Positions 26,233-35,215 of a stretch of DNA of 64,000 bases are shown here, piece after piece (within the stretch, counting starts at the first letter, position 1; each line of letters begins with the position of its first letter). The translations under genes and the position numbers were made by a program. Source of the DNA: Pyramidobacter sp. YE332 (GTDB lineage: Bacteria > Synergistota > Synergistia > Synergistales > Dethiosulfovibrionaceae). The stretch spans positions 1,798,001-1,862,000 of the forward strand of contig NZ_CP133038.1 of NCBI RefSeq assembly GCF_033060595.1, written 5' to 3'. The notes under the pieces are model-generated. The model was not told the DNA's origin. It saw nothing but the letters and a program-made list of their open reading frames with translations, and ran no database searches.

Positions 26233-26798
26233 CCTGCAAGATCGGCATTCTCATCTCCGGCCGCGGCACGAACATGGAGGCCATCGTCGCTCACGTCGCC
26301 GCGGAAAAAGCCGACGTGCAGGTGCTTTTCGTGGCCAGCGACAACGCTTCCGCGGCGGGGCTGCGCCTCGCCCGGCAGCGCGGCATTCCCACGGCCGTGC
26401 TGCCCTATGAAGACGGACGCGCCGCCGGCGAGGCGGCCGTCGAAAAGCTCTGGCAGGAGCGCGGGATCGACCTGCTCGTCCTGGCCGGCTTCATGCGCCT
26501 GCTGACGGGCAAGTTCGTCGGCCGCCACGAAGGACGGATCCTCAACATCCATCCGGCGCTGCTGCCGAAGTTTCCCGGTGCGCACGGCATCGAGGACTTT
26601 TGGAAAAGCGGCGAACCGGTCAGCGGCGTCACGGTCCACCTCGTCGACGACAAGATGGATCACGGCCCGATCCTGGCGCAGCGCGAAGTGGCCCGCGAAA
26701 GCGGAGACACGATCGAGACGTTCGAGGCCAAAATCCACGCCGTGGAGCATCAGCTCTACTGGCAGGCGTTGAAAGACTACATCAAGCGGATTTCATAG
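26229..26798 (+). CDS. purN: phosphoribosylglycinamide formyltransferase
   Basis: PurN transfers a formyl group from 10-formyl-THF to GAR. The 189 residues have the phosphate loop ILISGRGTNMEAI (residues 6-18), the catalytic block ILNIHPALLPKFPG with Asn/His, and the downstream VDDKMDHGPIL with the Asp. This is the folate-dependent enzyme, so formate-dependent PurT is not needed. Confidence 0.95.
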   Translation: MTCKIGILISGRGTNMEAIVAHVAAEKADVQVLFVASDNASAAGLRLARQRGIPTAVLPYEDGRAAGEAAVEKLWQERGIDLLVLAGFMRLLTGKFVGRHEGRILNIHPALLPKFPGAHGIEDFWKSGEPVSGVTVHLVDDKMDHGPILAQREVARESGDTIETFEAKIHAVEHQLYWQALKDYIKRIS

Positions 26799-26809
26799 GA
26801 GGTCTGTAC

Positions 26810-28330
26810 ATGAAACGCAGAGCGCTTATTTCGGTGGCCGACAAATCGGGGGCGCTTGAGCTCGGGCAAACTCTCGCGGAGCTGGGCTGGGAGATTTTGT
26901 CGAGCTCCGGCACGGCGAAGATGTTCCGCGACGCGGGCGTCCCCGTCGTCGAAGTTTCCGATCTGACAAAGTTCCCCCACATCCTCGGCGGACGGGTGAA
27001 GACGCTTCATCCTCTCGTTTTCGGCGGCATCCTGGCCCGCCGCGATCTGCCCGCCGACGTCAAGGACATGAAAGATCATGACATCGCCGGCATCGACATG
27101 GTGGCGGTCAATCTCTATCCGTTCGAAAAGACGGCCCGCTCCGGCGCCGCCCTCGACGCGCTGATCGAAAACATCGACATCGGCGGCGTGGCTCTGATCC
27201 GCGCGGCCGCCAAGAACTACCGCTACGTGACGGTCATGACCGATCCGGCCGACTACGCTCCCGTTCTCGAAGAGCTCAAGGCCGAAGGTGACGTGACGCC
27301 CGCGACGCGCCGCCGCCTGGCGCTGCGCGCTTTCGACGCCACCGCCCGCTACGACGCGACCATCGGCGACGGACTGCGCCGCGAGCTGGGCGAAAAATCC
27401 GGCGAGGATTCCGTGACGCTGCCGCTCGTGCGCACGCAGGAACTGCGCTACGGCGAAAATCCCCATCAGCGGGCCGGCGTCTATCTTCCGCCGCTGGCCG
27501 ACTCGCCCGTGACGCAGCTGGCCGGCAAGGAACTCTCCTACAACAATCTGCTCGACCTCGACGCGGCCATGCGCGCCACCGCCATGCTGCAAAGCGACGT
27601 CGGCGCCGTCGTCATCAAGCACACCACGCCCTGCGGCATGGCGGTCGGGAAATCGGTCGCCGAAGCCTACGACCGCGCCTTCGCCTGCGATTCGCTGTCG
27701 GCGTTCGGCGGCGTCGTCGGCGTCACCCGCCACATCGATCTCGAAACGGCCGCAGCCATTTCCAAACATTTCACCGAGGTGCTGCTGTGCCCCTCCATCG
27801 ACGACGCGGCGCTGAAGCTCCTGACCGAAAAGCGCAAAAATCTGCGCGTCATGACGTGGAAGGGCGGACGCGCCTTCGACAAGCAGATGGTTTCGACCTG
27901 GTGCGGGATGCTGATGCAGGACGACGAACTGGCGCCTCTGCCCGATCAAAGCAAGGGACAGTGGGTCGGCGCGCCCCGCCCCGATCTCTGGGACGATCTC
28001 GTGCTGGCCTGGAAAGTCGCGGCCGTGTCGAAGAGCAACGCCGTCGCCATGGTCAAAGACGGCGAGGCCGTCGGCATCGGCATGGGCTTTTGCAGCCGCG
28101 TCTTCGCCGTCGATTTCGCGGCGCGCCAGGCCGGCGAAAAGGCCAAAGGCGCGGTGATGGCTTCCGACGCCTTCTTCCCGTTCCCCGACGGCGTCGAAAA
28201 AGCGGCCGCCGCCGGGATCGCCGCCATCATCCAGCCGGGCGGCTCGGTGCGCGACGAAGAAGTCGCCGCGCGCGCCCAGGAACTCGGCGTGTCCATGTTC
28301 ATCAGCGGGCACCGAACCTTCCGCCATTAA
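26810..28330 (+). CDS. purH: bifunctional AICAR formyltransferase / IMP cyclohydrolase
   Basis: PurH performs the last two steps to IMP. The 506 residues comprise an N-terminal IMP cyclohydrolase domain (KTLHPLVFGGILARRD near residue 65) and a C-terminal AICAR transformylase domain with VIKHTTPCGMAVG (KHxxPCG type) and the ending SGHRTFRH. The RBS AGGAGG is seven bases upstream. It sits 11 bases after purN. Confidence 0.96.
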   Translation: MKRRALISVADKSGALELGQTLAELGWEILSSSGTAKMFRDAGVPVVEVSDLTKFPHILGGRVKTLHPLVFGGILARRDLPADVKDMKDHDIAGIDMVAVNLYPFEKTARSGAALDALIENIDIGGVALIRAAAKNYRYVTVMTDPADYAPVLEELKAEGDVTPATRRRLALRAFDATARYDATIGDGLRRELGEKSGEDSVTLPLVRTQELRYGENPHQRAGVYLPPLADSPVTQLAGKELSYNNLLDLDAAMRATAMLQSDVGAVVIKHTTPCGMAVGKSVAEAYDRAFACDSLSAFGGVVGVTRHIDLETAAAISKHFTEVLLCPSIDDAALKLLTEKRKNLRVMTWKGGRAFDKQMVSTWCGMLMQDDELAPLPDQSKGQWVGAPRPDLWDDLVLAWKVAAVSKSNAVAMVKDGEAVGIGMGFCSRVFAVDFAARQAGEKAKGAVMASDAFFPFPDGVEKAAAAGIAAIIQPGGSVRDEEVAARAQELGVSMFISGHRTFRH

Positions 28331-28333
28331 GCC

Positions 28334-29629
28334 ATGGACAGCAGACTGAACGTCGTCGTCATCGGCAGCGGCGGGCGCGAACACGCGCTCGTGTCCGCCT
28401 GCGCCCGCTCGCCTCGCTGCGGCAGACTCTACGCCGTCCCCGGCAATCCCGGCATCGCCCAGGAGGCGGAGTGCCATGCGCTGAACGTCACGGACGGCGC
28501 CGCTTTGGCCGCCTTCTGTCTGGATCATCAGATCGACCTGGCCATCGTCGGTCCCGAAGGGCCGCTTGCCGCCGGCGTCGCCGACGCGCTGCGCGCCCGC
28601 GGCGTGGCCGTGTTCGGCCCGTCCGGCGCGGGCGCGCAGCTCGAAGCGAGCAAAGAGTTCTCCAAAAAATTCATGGCGCGCCATCGTATTCCCACCGCGG
28701 ACTTTTACGTGTGCCGCACGATGGAGGAAGCGGAAACCGCGCTTTCCAACTTTTCCAGTCCCTATATCGTCAAAGCTTCCGGTCTGGCCGCCGGCAAGGG
28801 CGTTTTCGTCGAACCCACGCTCGAGGGCGCGCGCGAGGCGGCGCGTCGGATGCTCGTCGGCAAAAAGCTCGGCGCCGCCGGCGAGACGCTGGTCATCGAA
28901 GAAGCGCTGCCAGGACGCGAGCTGTCGTTGATGGTCGTCACCGACGGCACGACGTACCGGCTCCTCAGCACCAGCCAGGACCACAAGCGCCTTCTCGACG
29001 GCGACCGCGGCCCCAACACCGGCGGCATGGGCGCCTACGCCCCCGCGCCGTGGGTCACGGAAGAGCTGATGGACCGCGTCCGCCGCGAGATCATCGAACC
29101 GTCCGTCGCCGCGCTCGGGAAAGAAAAGCTCGACTATCGCGGCGTTCTGTACGTCGGCCTGATGATCGCCCCGGACGGCACGCCCAAAGTGCTGGAGTAC
29201 AACGTGCGCCTCGGCGATCCCGAAACGGAAGTGCTCCTGCCCCTGTTCGAGGGAGATTGGGTCGATCTGTGCTGGCATGTCGCCCGGGGCGAGCTGGCGT
29301 CCTTCCCGTGGCGCACGGAAAAGAAAAACGCCCTCTGCGTGATCCTCGCCTCCGCCGGTTACCCCGCCGCCGCATCCGCTGCGGCGGAAATCCACGGCCT
29401 TGACGCCGCCGGCGCCGTCGCGGGCGTGACCGTGTTCCATGCGGGAACGTCCGCCCAGGACGGCAAAATCATGGCGGCCGGCGGCCGCGTGCTCTGCGTC
29501 ACGGCGACCGGCGATACGCTGCAGCAGGCCCGGGGACGCGCCTACGAGGCCGTCGGCAAAATCCGTTTCCAAGGCATGCAGTATCGAAACGACATCGGCC
29601 ATCAGGTTTTCGAGAAAAATTCCGTTTAA
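28334..29629 (+). CDS. purD: phosphoribosylamine-glycine ligase (GARS)
   Basis: PurD is an ATP-grasp enzyme joining phosphoribosylamine and glycine. The 431 residues show VIGSGGREHALV (residues 6-17), the ATP-grasp loop KASGLAAGKGVFV, and EYNVRLGDPETE, a family signature. It starts three bases after the purH stop. Confidence 0.96.
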   Translation: MDSRLNVVVIGSGGREHALVSACARSPRCGRLYAVPGNPGIAQEAECHALNVTDGAALAAFCLDHQIDLAIVGPEGPLAAGVADALRARGVAVFGPSGAGAQLEASKEFSKKFMARHRIPTADFYVCRTMEEAETALSNFSSPYIVKASGLAAGKGVFVEPTLEGAREAARRMLVGKKLGAAGETLVIEEALPGRELSLMVVTDGTTYRLLSTSQDHKRLLDGDRGPNTGGMGAYAPAPWVTEELMDRVRREIIEPSVAALGKEKLDYRGVLYVGLMIAPDGTPKVLEYNVRLGDPETEVLLPLFEGDWVDLCWHVARGELASFPWRTEKKNALCVILASAGYPAAASAAAEIHGLDAAGAVAGVTVFHAGTSAQDGKIMAAGGRVLCVTATGDTLQQARGRAYEAVGKIRFQGMQYRNDIGHQVFEKNSV

Positions 29630-29641
29630 AGGAGAACGTTT

Positions 29642-30169
29642 ATGAACCATCCCAGAATCGGCATCATCCTCGGCTCCGCCAGCGACGCCCCGCACGCCCG
29701 GAAAATCGGCGCCACGCTGCGCGAGCTCGGCATCCCCTTCGAGGTTACGGTCGCTTCGGCTCACCGCACGCCCGAAGACGCGGCGCATTACGCTCAAAGC
29801 GCGCGCTCTCGCGGCTTGGAAGCGATCATCGCCGTAGCCGGCCTTTCCGCAGCTCTTCCCGGCGCCGTCGCCGCCCAGACGACGCTGCCAGTGATCGGCA
29901 TCCCCGTCGAGTCGGGCACGCTGCTCGGCATGGACGCGCTGCTCTCCACGGCGATGATGCCGCCCGGAGTGCCCGTGGCCTCCGTCGGCATCAACGGCGC
30001 TGCCAACGCCGCGCTGCTGGCGGCGCGCATCGTCGCCGCCCATGACGGCGCCGTCGCTGAGAAGCTGCAGTCCTACGCCGACGAGAAAGCGGCCAAGGTG
30101 CGCTCGTCGCGCCGCGACGCCCAGGTCTTCGCCGACTTGCCCATGGCCCCCGAAGAAGCGTTGCGCTGA
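29642..30169 (+). CDS. purE: PurE, AIR carboxylase / N5-CAIR mutase family
   Basis: The 175-residue PurE places the carboxyl group on AIR. GIILGSASDAPHAR and VASAHRTPEDAAHYA are conserved. The usual class I segment GGAAHLPG reads GLSAALPG here, without its His and closer in spacing to class II enzymes, while the C-terminal DALLSTAMMPPGVPVA looks class I. No purK is present in the operon. Whether it uses N5-CAIR or CO2 directly cannot be settled from the sequence. The RBS AAAGGAG is well placed. It is the last gene of the operon. Confidence 0.92.
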   Translation: MNHPRIGIILGSASDAPHARKIGATLRELGIPFEVTVASAHRTPEDAAHYAQSARSRGLEAIIAVAGLSAALPGAVAAQTTLPVIGIPVESGTLLGMDALLSTAMMPPGVPVASVGINGAANAALLAARIVAAHDGAVAEKLQSYADEKAAKVRSSRRDAQVFADLPMAPEEALR

Positions 30170-30173
30170 TCTT

Positions 30174-30234
30174 CAAAAAACAAAAATGGAATGAGGAAAC
30201 GAAAATTCGTTTCCTCATTCCATTTTTGTTTTTA
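30174..30234. terminator. bidirectional terminator between purE and purA
   Basis: A perfect 22-bp stem (AAAAATGGAATGAGGAAACG and its complement) with a tiny loop is flanked by A-rich and T-rich tracts, serving both converging transcripts. Confidence 0.93.
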
Positions 30235-30242
30235 CGAGTTTT

Positions 30243-31529
30243 TTACAATCCGCGCAGCACAAGCTGCTCGCGATCCGGGCCGACGCCGATCAGAACGACG
30301 GGGATGCCGATGACCTGTTCGATGTGCCGCACATATTCGCGGGCGTTTTCCGGCAGATCTTCGAAAGCACGCGCCGCCGAAATGTCTTCGCTCCAGCCGG
30401 GCAGCGAGTAATACACGGGGTCGACTTGAGCCAGCTTGGCGATGGCGGAGGGAAAATCCGCGACGATCTTGTCGCCCACTTTATAAGAATTGCAAACTTT
30501 CAGCTCTTTGAAGCCGGTCAGGATATCGAGCTTGGTCAGAGCCAGACAGGTGAAGCCGTTCACCCGCACGGCGTAACGGAGCGCGACGAGATCGAGCCAG
30601 CCGCAGCGGCGCGGACGTCCGGTCACGGCGCCGAATTCGCCGCCCTTGCGGCGGATCTCTTCGCCGTCGGGGCCGCAATCCTCCGTCGGGAACGGGCCCG
30701 AACCGACGCGGGTCAGATAGGCTTTGGCCACGCCGATGACGCGGTCCACGTACTTCATGCCGATCCCCAGACCGACGCAGCCGCCCGAAGAAACGGGATT
30801 GGAACTCGTCACCATGGGATAGGTGCCGTGGTCGACGTCGAGCAACGTGCCCTGCGCGCCTTCGCACAACACCGTCTGTCCGTTCTCGAGCGCGTTGTAT
30901 ACCTCAAGCGAAACGTCCGCCACATAAGGCGAGAGCTCCTTGCCCCATTGGAACGCCTGCTCATAAATGGGGCCGAGAGCCAACGGTTCTTTGCCGTACA
31001 CGCCGGTAAGGATCCGGTTCTTCTCGGCCAAAGCGACGCCGAGTTTTTCGCGCAGCACATGTTCGTCCAGGAGGTCTTCCACGCGGATGCCAATGCGCGT
31101 GTATTTATCGGCATAGCAAGGACCGATGCCGCGCCCGGTCGTGCCGATCTTATGCTCGCTGTCGCGGGATTCCTCCTGGAGCTGGTCGAAAAGCTTATGG
31201 TACGGCATCACCACGTGAGCCGCTCCGCTGACGCGAAGGCACGCGCGGTCTTTCCCCCGGGCGCGCAGTTCGCCCAACTCTTTCAGCAGCTGCTCGGGGT
31301 CGATGACGACGCCGTTGCCGATCACGCAGGTTTTGCCGGGATAAAGCATTCCCGAAGGCAAAAGGCGAAACACGTATTTCTCCCCGTCGACGTACACGGT
31401 ATGGCCGGCGTTCGCTCCGCCCTGATAACGGGCGAAAACATCCACTCTCGAGCCGATGGAATCGACAACGCGGCCCTTTCCCTCGTCTCCCCATTGAGCG
31501 CCGATAAGCGCCTCGATCTTGCCCTTCAT
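30243..31529 (-). CDS. purA: adenylosuccinate synthetase
   Basis: PurA converts IMP to adenylosuccinate with GTP and aspartate. The 428 residues begin IEALIGAQWGDEGKGR (GTP P-loop), with YQGGANAGHTVY and the GTGRGIGPCYADKY-type IMP loop (TTGRGIGPCYADK). The RBS AAGGAGG is seven bases upstream. Its ATG overlaps the stop of the upstream deacetylase-like gene, so it is the tail of the ftsE operon rather than part of the pur operon. Confidence 0.96.
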   Translation of the reverse strand: MKGKIEALIGAQWGDEGKGRVVDSIGSRVDVFARYQGGANAGHTVYVDGEKYVFRLLPSGMLYPGKTCVIGNGVVIDPEQLLKELGELRARGKDRACLRVSGAAHVVMPYHKLFDQLQEESRDSEHKIGTTGRGIGPCYADKYTRIGIRVEDLLDEHVLREKLGVALAEKNRILTGVYGKEPLALGPIYEQAFQWGKELSPYVADVSLEVYNALENGQTVLCEGAQGTLLDVDHGTYPMVTSSNPVSSGGCVGLGIGMKYVDRVIGVAKAYLTRVGSGPFPTEDCGPDGEEIRRKGGEFGAVTGRPRRCGWLDLVALRYAVRVNGFTCLALTKLDILTGFKELKVCNSYKVGDKIVADFPSAIAKLAQVDPVYYSLPGWSEDISAARAFEDLPENAREYVRHIEQVIGIPVVLIGVGPDREQLVLRGL

Positions 31530-32497
31530 TGTTTTTCCTCCTTAACAGGCTGCTGCGAATTCCAGATCTCGTCTACCGTCACCAGCTCCACCGGATTCGG
31601 GTCAAGTGTGCTCAGGTAGGCCAGAAAAGGCAACGTTTTCTCGCGCGCATGGCAAATCGCGACAGCGTTGCCATATTTTCTCGCCAGATGAAGCGCCGCG
31701 TTGAAGCGCGCCTTCATCGTGGGCAAATCCGTTGTCCCATCGATAAACACTTTGTTCTGAGCGGTCGGGATATGATAGTTCCGAGCCGTTTTTTCGGCGA
31801 CTGTCCTGCCGCTGGTGCGGCTGTCCAGAAAGCCCCACCGGGTCGCCGACAGCGCTTTCATAAAGCGGCGCATTGTCGGCGCGTCGGAAGTCGCTTTTGA
31901 ACCTCTGTGATTGTTGATGCCGATCGCATGCGGAAAATCTTTCTGCAGCGACGCAAGGTACACGGTCATTTTCTCTTCCGGCACATCGACTCCGACAACG
32001 TAACTACGCCCGCCGTCCGGATCTCCTATCGCCTGCATCGGCACGTGCAGCAGAAAGGGCTGCCCCTGTCTGACTGCATATTCGGCGATCTTGTGACCGT
32101 GCGGCGTACCGGGAATAATCGCCCACGTCGCGCGCAGTCTCAACTGGGCGATGCGCTCGGCCATGCCGTAATTATAGCCGAAATCATCAATAACAAGGGC
32201 CAGACGAGGGCGGGACGCCGCGGCGGGCTTCCCTTTCTTTGGCAGCGCCGCCGACTGGAGCCTCGCCACCCAAGAGGCCGCCACGAGAATCGTTTTCTTC
32301 GTCGAGGACAGCGTTTTTTCCAGAGAAAGAAACGCCCCTGGACGCCACAGCCGCTCCTCCGCCGACAAGACGACCGCGTTCTCCGCTTTTCTTGCCTCTC
32401 GACGCCGTACGCTCTCTCCATTGTGCATCATGTTCGTAAAAACGCAAACGACGGCAAAGGAGATCACCGCCGCCAGAACCCAGAAGGGATTCTTCAT
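31526..32497 (-). CDS. YibQ-like divergent polysaccharide deacetylase
   Basis: This 323-residue periplasmic or membrane-anchored protein has an N-terminal membrane segment (WVLAAVISFAVVCVF), a linker of about 80 residues, and a divergent polysaccharide deacetylase (NodB-like) domain. Family motifs are LALVIDDFGYN, GINNHRGSKATSD and GFLDSRTSG. Its neighbours are an EnvC-like hydrolase and CtpA, as in E. coli where yibQ follows envC, so a role in septal peptidoglycan handling is plausible but unproven. It overlaps ctpA and purA by four bases. Confidence 0.85.
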   Translation of the reverse strand: MKNPFWVLAAVISFAVVCVFTNMMHNGESVRRREARKAENAVVLSAEERLWRPGAFLSLEKTLSSTKKTILVAASWVARLQSAALPKKGKPAAASRPRLALVIDDFGYNYGMAERIAQLRLRATWAIIPGTPHGHKIAEYAVRQGQPFLLHVPMQAIGDPDGGRSYVVGVDVPEEKMTVYLASLQKDFPHAIGINNHRGSKATSDAPTMRRFMKALSATRWGFLDSRTSGRTVAEKTARNYHIPTAQNKVFIDGTTDLPTMKARFNAALHLARKYGNAVAICHAREKTLPFLAYLSTLDPNPVELVTVDEIWNSQQPVKEEKQ

Positions 32498-33951
32498 TTG
32501 CCAAGAACGGGTTTCTTGTCGGGATTCGAACTCTTATCGTCGCGTTCGCTCTTCACTGCAGCGTCATCGCTGCCCTGATCTGCGGAAATGACGGAAACGT
32601 CGGAAGACACGGGCTCAGGGATGGGATCCCTCAGCGTTTCCGGTTTTTCTCCCGCAATCAGTTTCAAGAGCGTCTCTTTCGCTTTGTCCAGCTGGGGATC
32701 GCGGGGGCTGGCGTCTTTTGTGGATTTTTCTTCTGACGGCCCGTTTTTCGCTTTCCCATTCGGCGTTCCAGTTCCTTCCGCCTCGCCTTTGTCTCCCTGG
32801 CTTGAATCCGCCTTGTCGCGATCTTCGTCGCTCCACAGGGATTTCACGTAAATATCGGGAGAAAGGCCGACGTGGTCAATGCGGACTCCTTTCGGAGTGA
32901 AATAGCGAGCCGTCGTCACGAACATCCCCGAGCCATCGGAAAGATTGAAGAGGACCTGAACCGATCCCTTGCCAAAACTCTTGGCGCCGATCAGAAGCGT
33001 ACCGTTGCGGTCGCGCAGAGCGCCGGAGACGATCTCGGAAGCGCTGGCGCTGCCCTCGTTGATCAGCACGACCAGGGGCAATTGAGTCAGGACGCCTTCA
33101 TGCGCATAGAACTCTTCGTTCGCCGAATCAACGCGCCCCTTCGTCGAAACGACAAGTCCTCCGTCGATAAACAGGTCGCAGATATCGCGCGCTGAGTCGA
33201 GCAGACCGCCGCCATTATTCCTGAGATCGAGAATCAATCCCTTCGCTTTTTTGTTTTTGAGATCGATGACGGCCTTGCCCACATCCGGCGCGCTGGTCTT
33301 GATGAACTGGCGCAGGCGAATGTAACCGATATCGTCGCTGAGGATCTCCGCGTGCACGGTCTCGATCTTGATCGTGTCCCGCACGATCTTGAAATCGATC
33401 AGCCTGGCCGTATCGGCGCGACGGATCCCCACGGAGACTTCCGTGCCGGGATCGCCGCGAAGCAGTTTCACAACCTTGTCGAGGTCCCAGCCGATGACGA
33501 TATCATCGTTCACTCTGACAATTTCGTCCATGGGACGCAGCCCGGCCTTATCGGCGGGCGTTCCTTCAATGGGATTTATGACGAGGATTTTCCCGTCGCG
33601 GCTGGCGATATTGATTCCCAAACCGCCAAAGGATCCCTCCAAGGAAGTTTTCTCGTCTTCCAACTGCTGAGGATCGAGAAAACGCGTATATGGGTCTTTC
33701 CACGCGCCCAGCATTCCGCGCATGGCCCCATGGACCATTTCACTCTCATCGATGTCGTTGCTTGCCGCATCGACCTGATACGCCTCGACAATAACGCGCG
33801 CCTGTTTCAGGAGCCACAGCGAATCAGTCGAGAAAGGAGCGACCTGCGACAATTCCCCCTTGCTGGCGTACACCACGGGGATAAGAGTCATGAGGACCGC
33901 GCCGATCAGAATCCCCAGCGCCACATCGCGATATTTTTTCAGTATTTTCAT
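32494..33951 (-). CDS. ctpA: carboxyl-terminal processing protease (S41 family, PDZ)
   Basis: This is a periplasmic serine protease of 485 residues. An N-terminal membrane anchor (VALGILIGAVLMTLIPVV) is followed by a PDZ domain (about 100-185; GLGINIASRDGKILV) and the S41 catalytic domain with Ser in NEGSASASEIVSGAL and Lys in KSFGKGSVQ. The last 110 residues are a hydrophilic, low-complexity tail rich in Lys, Glu, Asp and Ser, unusual in length. In several bacteria CtpA proteins process cell-wall hydrolases; the FtsEX-M23 context supports that here. Confidence 0.92.
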   Translation of the reverse strand: MKILKKYRDVALGILIGAVLMTLIPVVYASKGELSQVAPFSTDSLWLLKQARVIVEAYQVDAASNDIDESEMVHGAMRGMLGAWKDPYTRFLDPQQLEDEKTSLEGSFGGLGINIASRDGKILVINPIEGTPADKAGLRPMDEIVRVNDDIVIGWDLDKVVKLLRGDPGTEVSVGIRRADTARLIDFKIVRDTIKIETVHAEILSDDIGYIRLRQFIKTSAPDVGKAVIDLKNKKAKGLILDLRNNGGGLLDSARDICDLFIDGGLVVSTKGRVDSANEEFYAHEGVLTQLPLVVLINEGSASASEIVSGALRDRNGTLLIGAKSFGKGSVQVLFNLSDGSGMFVTTARYFTPKGVRIDHVGLSPDIYVKSLWSDEDRDKADSSQGDKGEAEGTGTPNGKAKNGPSEEKSTKDASPRDPQLDKAKETLLKLIAGEKPETLRDPIPEPVSSDVSVISADQGSDDAAVKSERDDKSSNPDKKPVLGK

Positions 33952-33985
33952 GAGTTCCCCAAAAGGGCTCTTTCTACTCCTTCCA

Positions 33986-35215
33986 CTACAAATATTTCAA
34001 CGGATTGCGAGCCTCTCCATTCACACGCACTTCGAAATGGAGATGCGCCCCGGTCGCCACGCCGGTCATGCCGACCCTGCCGATCGTGGCCCCTCTCTTC
34101 ACGGTGTCCCCTTCATCGACCTGAATCCTGCTCATATGAGCGTAAACAGTGGCGTAACCGCCGCCGTGATCGATGATGACCACTTGGCCGTATCCTCTCA
34201 TCCACCCCGCAAAGATGACCTCCCCAGGGCCGGCAGTCTTGATCGGCGTCCCCAGAGGAGAGGCGATATCGATGCCCGTATGCTGACGTTTCGTTTTGAA
34301 CCGAGGATGAACCCGCATCCCGAAGCGGCTTGTCACCTTTCGGTCTGGAACCGGCCAGTCGAACTTGCCGTTGCCTTCGTAAGCGGGAATACGGCCGCCT
34401 TTATTTTTCCCCGGTCGAGCGGCAAGGGCCTTCTTCTTAAGGTATTCGGCAATCTTTTTCTGCAGGGCTTTTTCGGCTTCTTCGCTCTCCCGCATCGCCG
34501 CTTCGTGGGCTTTTTTATCCTTCTCCACGCGAGCTAAAAGTTCCCTGCGGTGAGCTCCAGCCTGCTTATTGGCCTGTTGTTCCCGCGTGCGCTGTTTATG
34601 GCGCTGAGCCAATTGCCCGCGCGTCTGTTGAAGTTTCAATTCGTCGCTTTTCAGAGCTAACTTTTCCGCTTCAAGAGCTTCGATGTCTTTCTCGTCCTGG
34701 CGACTCAAACGATTCATGAGATACGTCAGGTTGTTGAGCTCCGCCAGGTCCGCCGCCGAGAGCATCGCGTTCAAATCAGCCGCGCCGCCGTATTTGTAAA
34801 TAGCGACGCACCGTCTTGAGAGGATATCCTGCAAAGCTCCGATGCGCTTATTATGCTCCTCAATGCTTTCGCCGACCTCTTTGAGTTCCCGCTCGTTCTT
34901 TTCGATCTGCAGATCAAGCAGGGCAATCTGCTCCTCGGACTGCTGAACGCGGTGATCGAACACAGACAGTTCGCGCAGATACCCCTTTTCCTTTGCCTTC
35001 GCTTCGGCAAGTTCGCGAGTATGATATTGAATGCGTTTGTTCAGCAGATCCAGCTGCTTTTTCTGCTGAGCGATCTTGTCGTCGAGGCTTGACGCGCTCA
35101 AGGCCGGAGAGCCGAGAACGAGCGCCGCACAAAGGGAAAGCCAGACGGCTTTTCCTGAGCGCAAGCGGCGTTTCAAGACCGGCAGGACGCAGGTTCTAAA
35201 GCGGGGCAGCCGCAT
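33986..35215 (-). CDS. EnvC-like coiled-coil M23 murein hydrolase (activator)
   Basis: This 409-residue exported protein has a basic N terminus and signal segment (VWLSLCAALVLGSPALSA), a long coiled coil (about residues 45-275, heptads rich in Leu, Gln, Lys and Glu) and a C-terminal LytM/M23 domain. The zinc ligands are present: QHTGIDIASP (H and D) and HLHFEV. EnvC of E. coli has lost them and only activates amidases, so this protein could cut peptides itself. It follows ftsX directly with a 20-base overlap, fitting control by FtsEX. Confidence 0.88.
   Translation of the reverse strand: MRLPRFRTCVLPVLKRRLRSGKAVWLSLCAALVLGSPALSASSLDDKIAQQKKQLDLLNKRIQYHTRELAEAKAKEKGYLRELSVFDHRVQQSEEQIALLDLQIEKNERELKEVGESIEEHNKRIGALQDILSRRCVAIYKYGGAADLNAMLSAADLAELNNLTYLMNRLSRQDEKDIEALEAEKLALKSDELKLQQTRGQLAQRHKQRTREQQANKQAGAHRRELLARVEKDKKAHEAAMRESEEAEKALQKKIAEYLKKKALAARPGKNKGGRIPAYEGNGKFDWPVPDRKVTSRFGMRVHPRFKTKRQHTGIDIASPLGTPIKTAGPGEVIFAGWMRGYGQVVIIDHGGGYATVYAHMSRIQVDEGDTVKRGATIGRVGMTGVATGAHLHFEVRVNGEARNPLKYL

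Noticed and set aside
26777-30043. 1088-residue minus-strand open frame over the purine operon
   Set aside because: It mirrors purH-purD-purE, which have full family motifs and ribosome sites on the plus strand. High GC removes stops from the opposite strand.
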